DNA of 64,000 nucleotides from Callipepla californica brunnescens (lineage: Eukaryota; Chordata; Aves; Galliformes; Odontophoridae), in contig JALIRH010000001.1 of the NCBI GenBank assembly GCA_023055505.1, positions 120,625,723-120,689,722 on the forward strand. The letters are read 5' to 3'. Below the pieces are notes generated by a model, which was not told the DNA's origin, did no database searches, and saw only the letters and a list, made by a program, of their open reading frames with translations. Shown in pieces: positions 36,501 to 48,500 of the stretch (positions are counted from its first letter, which is position 1; the number at the start of each line of letters is the position of its first letter). The translations under genes and the position numbers were made by a program.

Positions 36501-39500
36501 AGCCATGGAAACAGCCCCACGGAACAAAAATCCTTGACTTCAGGAATTCAGTTGTTCTTTAGTCACTAGCAAATGCATGTGGCCAGGAGGGCTTGGAGGG
36601 AAAGAGGGCAGCTAGCACAGAAAGTTTTACAAGGTTGGTTTCATGTGCTTAAACAAAGAGATCAGACCCAGAGAGGCACCAGAGCTCTATTCAGACTATC
36701 TGTTAGGGGTAACTACTGAACCCCAGTGGGAGTCACAGCCGTACTATTACCACTGACAGAAGTTGTCCTTTAGAGAAGGTGATAGATGGCCTTGCATTTG
36801 AAAAACTAAGATGCAGTTCATCTTGTAGCATAAATGTTACAAATGTCAGATGAATCATACCTAAAACTGTGCCGTTTCTCTCTGCTGCCATAAAGGCAGC
36901 CACCTCATATGTAAGCGTCTGCCTCGTAGACATCTAAAGCTCAGATGGCTTTGAACAGAAGTCAGTGAGCTAGAAGATGCAGACTGCTTGCTATAGATAA
37001 CTACTGAAATCAGGGACCATCTCCCTTTTCCCAGCATTGTTCCTCAGAGCCTGACTGCAGCAGGAGGTCCCCTCCTCAGGCTCCTCCAAAACACGGCCTC
37101 TTTGCCCAAGGGAGTAATGACAGACTGTGCATCTATGGTAGAACTACAGAAACAGTCCAGATGAGTGCAGTGTGTCTGCCTATCCACCCAGTGTTCTTAT
37201 CACTTTGAATCTCATGAGCTACCTGAGAGCTCCCCAGAGAGCGCTGGCACTATCCCGTCCTAATAATGAGAAGCAAATAAAACAAGTGGACAAGAGAGAG
37301 CCTATATGCAGCCCCAACCAACTGGGATTGCTGTGAAGTCGAGAGATTTCCATATGCTCTCACAGCACATCAAGTATATTGGAAAGCCGTATCACCTTCC
37401 TTTCACTTCATAGTGCTAAGTGCTTATGTCCTAATTGCCAGTGACTACATCACTGTGCTTGCTATTCCCCACTAACCAGTCTGGATTTGGTAGGGATCAG
37501 CCCACCCCATCCTTTCAACTCAGCTTTTTTTGCTTCAGGGAATTAAGCTATCAATACAGTGCTCGAAGTTTCTTCTGAAGGAATCTCGATAGCAGGGGGA
37601 ACAATCTGAATTGGAAATCAGCTCTTTCCCCTCAGCCCATTCCTAGATGTGGCAGTCTCAGTATGGGGGATAAATACTCTTAAGACTACAAATACTGTAA
37701 CTGATTGTCTTTTGAATAGCGAAAAATCTTGTCTTTTGTTTTGCTCCTTTATCTAACTGAGCAATGAGAGAGGATGAAAGGAAAAGACAAAAATCTTCCC
37801 TGTTTTGCCCCAGGCAGATTTATTTCAGTTGTTGCTCAGTGCAGTCCAATTTGCCACTCAGATTTTCCTATTAATTGTGGCTTTCAATAAAAAGCAAGGC
37901 CAGCAGATTTCTGGCTCCGGTGCTCATGCATTGTCACAGATGAAGAAAAAAGCAGGTTGGGAACTTTTACAGGTTTTTTGTTTTGATTTTTTTTTTTTTT
38001 ACGGTATTTTTAAGTTATGTTTATTCAGCACCTCTCATCCTTTGATGAGATTTGAAGGATCTCAAAGTGTTCAACAAAATCTCCAGTGTAGGACATTACG
38101 CGGTTCATGCAAAGTCAGAATGTGACTCCTTCCCTGTCGTGAAAACTGTTGGCCCAAACCAGTGGGGTAAATTACAGCTAGTTCATTTGTAACAGGCTGT
38201 ATTTTAGCATTCCTCCTCCATGGCACTCCATTGAATAAGCCATCCAGTGGAGCCTTCCTACATCAAACAGCACCATGCATGGAACAGTCTGCAGGAGACC
38301 ATGATGAGCCTTGCCTGTAAGCACAAGTAGAGCTGATAAAAATGAGCTAGTGCTTCCTATTGCTCACACAGCTGGAAAGACAGCTTCACAGAATCACAGA
38401 AGTTGGAAGGGATCTATGGAGATCTGCTGCGGGCTGGTTGCCCCCCACCAGCTCCAGGGTCTCATCCAACCTGGACTTGAGCACCTCCAGGGATGGGGCA
38501 CCCACAGCTCTGTGGTCAGCAGTGCCAGGGCCTCACTGCCCTCTGAGTAAATACTTTTTCCCAATAATCCAACCTAAATTTTCCCTCTTTTAGTATAAAG
38601 CCATTCCCCCTTGTCCTGTTATTAGGCTGTGTAAGTTGAGAAGCTTGACCATGTAAAGGAGAAGTTGTTTAATTTCACCCATCTGCAGATTGCCTGCTGT
38701 AAAACTCAGTGAGAGCTATCTACGCTTTCCAGGCGAAGACGATAAAGAATTGCAAGGTGCCATTAAAAATCTCCTCCTCTTGTCCGCCTCCCATACAAAA
38801 TAAAGATTATGAACAACACAAAAGCTGACTGACGTTCAGCTGAGCTTTGTTGGGACAGCCAGCGAACAATGCAAGGCCCCAGTCAAAAGAAATGATGGAT
38901 TCCCATTGGGAACTTCCTCCACCAGGGCTGAAGCCACTTGCTTAGTGTGAGTGACACGGAGGTAAATGAAATAACACCCTACCAGCCTGCTGTCATTGGG
39001 AGGGAATACTGATGGAGACTGAACTGTCAGGCTGGAGCTGTCTTGAAGGTCAGAGCATTTTATTTAGCAAGAATCAGTGTCATTTGTGGAGATGGAATCT
39101 GTTCAGACTTTAATAAGCTAAATCACAGGAGATATTCTAGAATAAATCAGAAAGGCGCTTTTCTTCCCCGAGTACTAAGTAATTTGAATGAAGAATGCCT
39201 TCTTAAACCTGACAATAATTCAGTAATTTTTACGTGCCTGAAGAGGGGTTAATTTACCTAATGTAAAGGTTGAAGGAGAGAGGAAATTTCTTAATGTGAG
39301 GGACAGAGTCAACTGTGATTGACACTCAGCTTTCTAACAAGTTTCTCCTGGAACATTCCACAAGAGCACAACTCTGAACCTGTACATTTATTAGGAATTC
39401 TAGTTAGCTGATGAGTTTGGGCATTTTTGAGGTGTTCTGGAGAAAAGAAGAGACTTTTTTGTACTTCTTTCAGTTATTACTTAGCCTACTTACATCCTCA

Positions 39501-42500
39501 GAATGGGGACATGTTTTCAGGCTTAGAACAAATGCAGCTCAATACACCCCGATTGTATGCATTTAATTTTAAGAAAAGAAAGTCTTGCCAAGCTATAGAC
39601 AGAATTCTTCAAAAGCAATTTCTTAAAATTGTTTAAATTGTGTGTAAATTAATCTGGTGTTTGCTTCTAGCCAGTTCCATCAGATACTTTCCTTAATGCA
39701 GATACTGACTATGATTGGTTTGTCATAGAATAGTTTGAGTTAGAAGGGGTCACAAAGCTCTCCTAGTTCCAGTCCCAGTGCTGCAGGCAGGGTTGCCAAC
39801 CACTAGACCAGGCATCAGATCAGGTTGCCCATGGCCTCGTCCAACCCAATCTTGAATACCTCCAGGGGTATTATCTATTTCTTCAGTCTTGGGTTCATTT
39901 AATGTTGTGACCATGGAGCTAAAAATACTATCCTTTTGTCTGCTCACCCCATTTTCATAGCCACTCTTTCTTGTTTAACAAAGCTCTGGTGCTCAAATTG
40001 CTCAGCCCATCTGGTTCATGTTGTTATTTAGGGCAAAGCATGATGCTCTAAAGGTCATTTGGTTTCTCCCTTCACTGAGGCCCAGCTGAATTCAGTGGTG
40101 ACAAGCTTCTTATCTCCACAAGGATAGGATAGGACTCTAGGGTCTTTGCTGAAGTCAGTGGGATCTATATGCAAGAACACCAGCTGAGCCCAGTGCGGCC
40201 ATCTTCACAATTACATCTTCAAGTGCTTTAATTTTAGGTCTGCATTTGGGTTTTTGTCTGGGGTTCTTCCTTGTGAGGGCGGCTACATTCATTTTTCACT
40301 TTTTTCTAGTGTGGTCTTCCCTTCACTGTCTGGCACTGCACTAACACCAGTTTCAGGACTGCATTAAATAAATTAAGCAATCCCAAGCGCTGGATCTCAA
40401 TCTGTAGTAGTTCCTGGCATGCATTTGTCTTGGTTCAGCAAGCCTTGTCCTTTTCAGTGCCTTTCAGTTGCCTTTCCAGCAACTGGTCACAGATTGAGCT
40501 CATTAACACACCTATCCTGAGATTTTCAAATACAGCACTGCTTCCCTTTCCCAGTGTGTCCACCCTGTGCATTTTTATTCTCTGAAGTGCTTGTACTGAT
40601 CGTTGCCATAAGGAAGCAAATCGTACCAAAAAATAGTAACATCATGCACTTCTTTTTCAGCCACAGCCCAGCTCATAAGTATTACTTGACCACAGATCCA
40701 ATCACCGGCTCCATCTACCTCTCTGACACCAACAGCCGACGTATCTACAAAATCAAATCAACCACCTCGGTGAAAGACATTGTGAAGAACTCGGAGGTCT
40801 TGGCTGGAACCGGAGACCAGTGCCTCCCGTTTGATGATACCCGCTGCGGAGATGGAGGCAAAGGCACCGACGCTACCCTTACAAATCCCAGGGGTGAGAC
40901 TACTTCTTCTCCACAGGCTTTTTATGGGATCTTTCTGAAAGGCACTTGTCATTTAATGCTGGAGAAAACGCCCCAGGATCTTGCAGGCAATCTCAAACCA
41001 ATCCTCAAACACGTGCTAAGGGCTTGCCTTTGGAAATAAAAGGGTACGTCTTGCTCCCAGCCAGTCACTGCTGAGCAGCTGGGATTAGTGCCAAACCAGA
41101 GGCAAGTAGCAATGGGCAATCGTGCAAAGGGCAATAGAATAAAACCACCCATCAATTTTATGCCTGCTATAGCTATTCCCCCTCCTTATCAAATAACAGT
41201 GTTTGATCCTTACCAAACTGGGTATGTTCAGCTCATTGAGGTTTTCTTGACATCAAAAATAAGCTCTCTAAGCAGTGCTATATATAAAATCCTAACAAAA
41301 GCTGAAGACAGCTCAGAGGTACATAAAACTCAGGTTTGTGCATCCACATTAGGTATCATGGTATCTATCTTCTATCTAATATAGAGTAGGTGCTAATTTT
41401 GATGTAAGAATGGTGTAGTTCAGTATGACTTCACCTGGCTCGTGATTAGCTTGCTTATATTTGATAAAAGCACAGTCAAATCAGAATAAAAGCATCACAC
41501 AGCCTTCATGGCTGTGAACTAAATTGTTCAAAACAGGTCTAGCCAAACATATGCAGCTCTATGCGCAGCCAAGACTTCAGTCTGGCAATCTCAAGGTAAC
41601 AAGCCCTGCAGATGGAGGACGTCGTCCCACCCAGCTGTCCACAGCTCCTCTGAAAAAAAAAACCCACATACAGAGAGGAAGATGCTGCTGGTACACACAG
41701 CTTCTGCAGTGTTTGTGAGGAGAGATGGACCCCTGTGTGGGAATGCTTTAAGAAATGTGGCGTTTTTGCCTGCTGTTCTTGCCCAGGTGTAAGGATTGAG
41801 GGGAGTTACTTATAGGCTCTCAGCTTGGACACCACTGTGCTGCAGGTTTCTTTTTCCCTTGCATATGGGAATGGGAGCTCTCTCCTTCCTTACCACATCA
41901 ATTTCCAAGCCCATCCAAGCAGCTTCTCAGCAAATCTCGGGGGTCCTTTAACAACCTATTTCACAAAGAGCAGGCAAGAGAAAGGCAGCTGAGTTGTTGT
42001 TTCTCTTTTTACCTGGGTTTCTTGGGGAGTTATTTTTCTTGACATAGAGATGACATTATTGTTACTAAATCCAAAAAAAAACAAAGTGATTTAGTGACCT
42101 TTTGTATCATCTCCACTCGTGATATTTTCTGTTACATTTGGGCAAGCTATTTCCTGGCAGGATTCAGAAGAAATTGCCTTGGAAGGTGTTCTCTGTGTCA
42201 AAGAGCACTGAAGGCCAAATTGCTCCCCTAGGAATATTCAAAGGGCCCAGAATGGATTCCAGGTACTCCAGGCTCCCATGATGTGACCATTATATTGAGA
42301 TGAAGTATTGTCGGAGGCACAGAAAGGGAACTACCTGCAAGCAGGTTGCAAATTGTCTCACTGAAATGAGTGAAAAGAAAATGAAGTGACTTGGGCACAG
42401 AGTCTGACAGATGAGTCATGAGATCAGAGAATCCAGAAATCTGTAATCCAATTTTCTGCACCGCTTTGATGTTCAACCAGTGCAAAAGCAAACAACTTTA

Positions 42501-45500
42501 GTTGGACTTCCATTCTCCTTTGTACAAGATAAGAGGAATATTATTCATTTCCCTACATTGGTGGAGTTTGCAAGGTTTAGCTGCATTATGTTTCTGCATT
42601 CGCTGTGGGAAACAGAGCTGTGGAGTTCAAAGCTTTCAGCACTGAAATCCTTCTTGCTGGCAATTCAGGCACTCAGGAGGCCGTTCTTCCACCTCAATCA
42701 CACAGCAGCAGAATGCATGCATTCTTTCCTCATAGCTCGGAAATTTCCTGGAACAAAAGTAAATTGAGAGTGAAAGAGGAAATGACACGAAGGAAAATGA
42801 CAACAAGAAAATAATAATTCAGAGAGCCCACACCTCCAATGAGAAGTTTGCAAACACTGTTCTCTGATCTGGTTCTGGCCCAGGTTTGCAAAGCCTGCTG
42901 AGACAAATAGCCTTGGCGGGTGTGACTCACTTCCCATTCACCTCAATAAATGATTAACAGTGAAAACTCGCACTGACAGTGTAATGTCAGCATTGTTTAT
43001 ACCTTCACTGCAGTGCATCCTAGCAGAAAAAAACCTGCAAGTTCTCTTCCTTGGTGTGAAGGTATTGCAGATTAGTTCAAAACAAAAGTGACTTCTTGTA
43101 CGAGTAACCAGTATTCCTCAGGTTACCCTCTGCTCCCCTCTCTCGGCAAAGGAAGTGAAAGACCAGAGTAACTGAGGAAATGATTCTGTAGCTATAGAAA
43201 TATCAGCAGGGCAGGATTTGGAGAGTTCAGCTCTTTAAGAATCACTAGTCTTTGTGGGACTTTTTAAGGCTAAAGTTATTTTTTAACCAAAGATAATTAT
43301 TATGTATTTTAAGGACATCTTTGCAGCTTGTTCATAAGCTGTAAGGAAACAAGGTCTTGCCTTCACTTTCATGATGTTTTAATTAATGAGCTTTTAATTA
43401 GCTGGTACTTGCAGCTTGCTGAAAAATACTGAAAGAATACTGCCAGATGAAAAACAGTAATTCATAAAAACTGATGTATCAGTCGTGGGGTATCAAATTC
43501 ATAGAACTGAATCACAGAAGAATTTTTTGGATAGGATGGAAGCTTTAAAGGTCATCTGGTCCGACTCCCCTGCAGTGAACAGGGGCACCCACAGCTCCAT
43601 CAGGTGCTCAGAGCCACATCCAGCCTGACCTTGAATGTCTCCTGGTATGGGGCAGCCAAAACTTCTCTGGGTCTTTCGGATCTACCTTTAACTTTGTGGA
43701 CCAGTCAAGCATGGGATCTAGGTAGATCTTCTGGCCCTTCCTTTAGTGGAAAGAAACTTGTTGCAAAGAAAACACTTTTCCATACCACAGTTAAACAAGA
43801 TCTGGAAATTAATAGCACAGCTAGATCCACAGGACAGGTGGACTGACAGATGAAATAGTGGTGGCAGTTGTTTGGTCAGGGTATTTGTCATAGCTGTGAT
43901 ACTCCCAATCATTTAGACAGGTTGCCCATTGAGGTTGTGAATGCCCCCACCCTGGAAGCACTCAAGGCCAGGCTGGATAAGGCTGTGAGCAGCCTGGTCT
44001 AGAGGGAGGTGTCCCTGCCTATAGCAGGGGGATTGAAACTATATGATCATAAAAGTCCCTTCCAACCCAAACCATTCTGATTCTATGATTTGCCACAGGG
44101 CCCACTGGCCCTTTCACGTGCAGGTGGATTTCAATATGTCCTTGCAAATTCAAGTGTTACCACTTTTTAATTATCAACTGCTAATAACAATCCTCTTTTA
44201 CAAGCAATCTAAAGAAAAATTAAAACTCCAGCTTGTCAGAGCATTTGTTTCCATCTGAGCACTCACCAGTGGTTCTCCTTGAGAAAAATGTGGCAGAGAA
44301 ATTACCAAGGAGCCTGCAATTAAGAGAGACTGCCGTGACAAGTCTGACACGATTGGAAGATGGTTTCAGAAGGGACGGGGCTGGGGGGTAGGGATCTCAT
44401 TCATTTAGCACCGCAAAAACAATGCAGAATGAAGTAATTAATTTGGGACAGATTGCTTCCTTCACTGCGTCCTGCCGAATGTGTAAACAAAATCTCAGAG
44501 GTTCGCTAAGCGTTCTGGAGTTTGACAGTATTATAAGAAGAAACTGAGCCCTCCACAATCTGTTCAGATTTTGTCAAATAGGAATTAAATGAGCATTTCA
44601 AGGAAGACCAGAGGCTGACTGAACAAAATATCTTCTTTAAACTTGGCCAGAAGACACACACAGGGAAAGGGGCAATGATGGAGTTATGCTGCCCCGCTAA
44701 CAGCCCTGGCTCTCATCTGGGACTTCCGAAAGAAGTTGCACCTGGGCCTGTGCTTAGATGTCATCAGCAGTTTGCTGAGAAATCTCCCTGAACACCTACA
44801 TTTTTACTCTGGAGGATGTCTTGTGCTGTTAATTTCTAGAACTTGTTTAGCCATGATATGGAAATGTGTTCTTTTTTGCAACCAGAAGAGTTTTTTCTGT
44901 TCTTTCCCCCTTTCCTCAAGCATTCCTATCTTTCAGCTCCTTTCTTGACCACTGCAGAGCACCAAGCTGATCTTTGCAAAAAAAATTTCTCAGGAAATCC
45001 AAAATCTTTACTCCTCTGAGCTGTTCTACAGCCTGTCATTGCATATGGGTAGTTAGACTTACTCCTTCCCCTGTGAATTCCTCTGTACTTATTGACATTG
45101 ATTTTCATCTGCCATTTTATCACCCAGTCATTCAGCATCCAGCCTGACAAGAAAGCTCCAAATCTGTATTCCTTTAGCACCTACTTTTTTCACTTAAAAG
45201 AGCTCTCCTCTCCTCACCCTTTTTTATTTTCCCCTAAGTAGAGCTAGAAGTGCAGCACAGTCCCATTTAGTGGTTCATTTTTAGAGCAACCTCCCTGTGT
45301 TCCAGCAGCTATTTGCAGTGGGACATTGTGCTGTCACCTCCTCACACTATTAAGGTCCTGACATTTCAAGTAAATGTCATCACGTCACAACTTTCCATCA
45401 GCATGACTGGCTGGTGTGATGCACGTGATGCTCCAAGCTCTGGTTTCTTATTGGAACTATTGGCTACCTAAGAGGAATCATAGAATCATTAAGTAGAATC

Positions 45501-48500
45501 ATTAAGCTTGGAAGACATTTTGAAGATCATCTCGTCCAACCACCCACCTACCACCAACTGAACCAACGTGATTTCCTAACGCATGTATTTCGTAACCTGG
45601 AGATCAGAATGTGGGTCTGCGACACCACCTGGTTTGTGGCAGCAGATGTTTTCTCTTAGTAACTGCGAGACTGAACTTCGAGCAGTACGTTGCAAATCTT
45701 CAATTCCCTCATGTTACTATGGAAACCTGAAAAGGAGCCTTCTGTCAAAGCCACCCAAGGCCTTTGGCTTTTCATGCGTAACATGCGAATTACCCATTTT
45801 CTGTGCCCATTACCCAGCACTGGAACTGTGCCATCGTCAGAAAGGAAACAGAAATTCCTATCAGAAAGTGTGGTCTGACCTCTCCAATCTGCTTCAAAGA
45901 AACCAGAGGATGCTTCTTTCTCTCTGCAAGTCCAAAGACTTGCCTGTAGGAGAGCCGGGCTCCTCTTTGCAATTAGAATCAATCATAGAATCATAGCATG
46001 GGTTGGGTTGGAAGGGACCTTAAAGATCATCGAGCTCCAACCCTGTGATGTGGGCTGGTTGCCACCCACTAAATTAGGCCTGGCCTTGGGCACTCCAGGG
46101 CTGGGGATTAGATTGAATTCTGAGACAGTCAGCATATCACAGGTAGGGACTGGAGCAGTTGCCATGTGAGAGACATGTGGAAACAGAAATCAGAGCTTGG
46201 ACAGACTGAAAACTTCGTTACTCTGCAGAGCATCCTAGGAAATGTAAGGTAATTTGAGATTGCCTGGTTTCTGTGAAGGAGGGATAAGCAGAAAAGTGCT
46301 CTGCTTAAAGAGTGTATGCATCTGCCGCTGCCCCCGAACAGGATGATAAGTGGTAACTTTACCATCCCTCTTCAACTTATTCGGGTGTGCAAACTCTTTG
46401 TCTAAGCTGGAATGCAGAATAAAGTTGTGCTGTATCAGGCAATCAGAGCTGGCTTCCGAGCCAAGGTGCACACAGGTTGTTATTGCTGTAACTGGTTAAT
46501 CAGAACAGCCATCGGAGCCCGGCACCGAGCGCTGGGAGCCACTGTCAGCACACACTGCTGATAAGTTCAATCCAATCCACGTGGAACTCACTAGGAGAGA
46601 AAATTCTGCCTCATTTAAAATCACATTATCCAGCCTGCCACCCTTCGCTGCCTTTTGACCTGTCATGCAGAGTAATGGACAGGAGCCCTGAAAAGTGCTG
46701 GTTGTGAAGCTAGGAAGGGTTCCCAGACCCCTTGTGCTTGACAAAAGACAATGAAGAGCAGCTAAGCACTCCTCTGTAAAAGCTGGTCTACCACACTGCT
46801 TAAAGTGCTCAATTCTATTGCTGGTTGTCAAACAAACACCAGCAAACATTAAAGAAATTGCCATTCGGTGGGCAAAATAATTAGAGGAGTGATAACCTTT
46901 GGCAGCAGATGCCAGTGACAACTGACATGTGCCAGCATCCTGGATGGCTTGCTGAGCAGGGTGTCACCCATGGCACGATGCTGACAGATGTCATGACAGG
47001 TAAAGACAACTTTCTTCAAGCCATGGATGCAAGTGAATATTGATTCATATCCCTCCAGTTCTCCCTGCAGCTTTTGACAAAGTGCTATGATACAAGTGAT
47101 GTGTTGAGGTGTTGAAGGTGTTCAGCTGGAGGGAGGTGCTCAAGGCCATCTGATTTTAGTGGTCGTCAGTCCTGCCCGCTGCAGGGGGATGGAACTAGGT
47201 GGTCTTTGATGTCCCTTCCAACCCAAACCATTCTATAATTCGATGATATTATGCATCAGGAAGAAGTGGAACCACTGCTGTGGCTTCTCCTGTAGCATTA
47301 ATGTGTACAAAAAGTTCTTGCCACTCCTCACCAAGCCTCTTGTTTCATGGTCCTGCTGTGTAAGCTCTGTCTTGGCATAAGTTAAACACAGGTATTGGAA
47401 TGTAGGACTAGAAGCAATCTTTTGGGTCATTTAGTCTTGTCATCCATTATCTCGGAAATCCTGTCATATAATCCCCTCCAAAATTAATGAACTTGATCTT
47501 AAAAGAAGCAAGAAGTAATATTTTTTCCTTATCGCCCTAGAGGCTGTTCTGAAACCTCACTGCTCTGGTGGTCAGATATCCAATCCAGGTCAGAGTGATG
47601 CCCTTCAGGCAGGGAGATGCTGTGAAGGACTAAGGAAAATGCAGTTTTTACCTCCCAGCAAAAATACACAGCTCCCATTCAGCTCAGTGATCTGCAACAT
47701 CGGTGTCTTGACTCCTAACTGACTTTGACTCAACAGGTTGCAGTCTTATTTGAATTCTTTCGTGTGCCTCAGCTAAATGGAAAAGTTTGTTCTTTCCCTC
47801 AAACAATGAAGTTTTCTTGCCATTACTTCCAGGCTGGATTATCTTCTGTGTCGTTTCATTTCCTCTGTAGATTTCTGTAGGACCAAATATGATACATTTT
47901 TCCACTTATCATCCACCTCCATGGCTCCCGGCCCATACAACAGTTACAGTGCTGGATGAAGGCCATGATTTTAATTTCCAAAGCAATCAGGGGATTAGTC
48001 CCTGCTGCATGAAGGGCAAAAACTTTTAATCTGTGAACGGCTGCATGTGTAGTTCACAGCATACCTCACAGTGGATGAAAGTCTGAGGGTAAATGTTTCG
48101 AAGAAGGAGATCTGGCTGTAAAACAGCAGTTTGGAGAATGCAAGATCTGGTCGCTTCTCAGAAACTTTTTGAAGGCTTTCTGTCTGGAGCAGATTTTCCA
48201 TCATATCAGTCACCATGATGACAGCCAAAAAAACATCACGGAGAGGATTCGTGTCACCGACTTTGTCTGCAGACAAATGTTTCCTTTGGAGATCATAGGA
48301 TCATAAAGCTTGGAAAAGACCACTGAGTTTTAGGCCAGCCAGCAACCCATCACCACCATACCCACTAAACCATGTCCCTTATTTGCAGTATTTGAAATAT
48401 TTGCTGTAGTCTCCTTTTATAGTAAGTGGGAAGGAAAAAAGTGCTTCTAGAAGGATTCATATAATCTCATACAGACATCTGCTTTAGGATGATATGCACT

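Larger units (their letters stand above)
33975..40660 (+). other. TENM4: TENM4 intron downstream of the microexon (6,686 nt)
   Basis: It contains TGCATG at 34019-34024, a perfect small hairpin at 35642-35665, a poly-T run near 37988-38001, and antisense CR1 fragments at 38388-38622 and 39721-39870. The first 4.4 kb after the microexon carry no recognisable repeat. Confidence 0.88.

Noticed and set aside
45583..45996. 137-codon plus-strand ORF with a 108-codon minus-strand ORF opposite
   Set aside because: No recognisable domain; its end runs into an antisense CR1 copy at 45980; no splice-site context links it to the teneurin frame.
46496..46921. 141-codon minus-strand ORF
   Set aside because: No similarity to a known family, no promoter or splice context, low-information composition.
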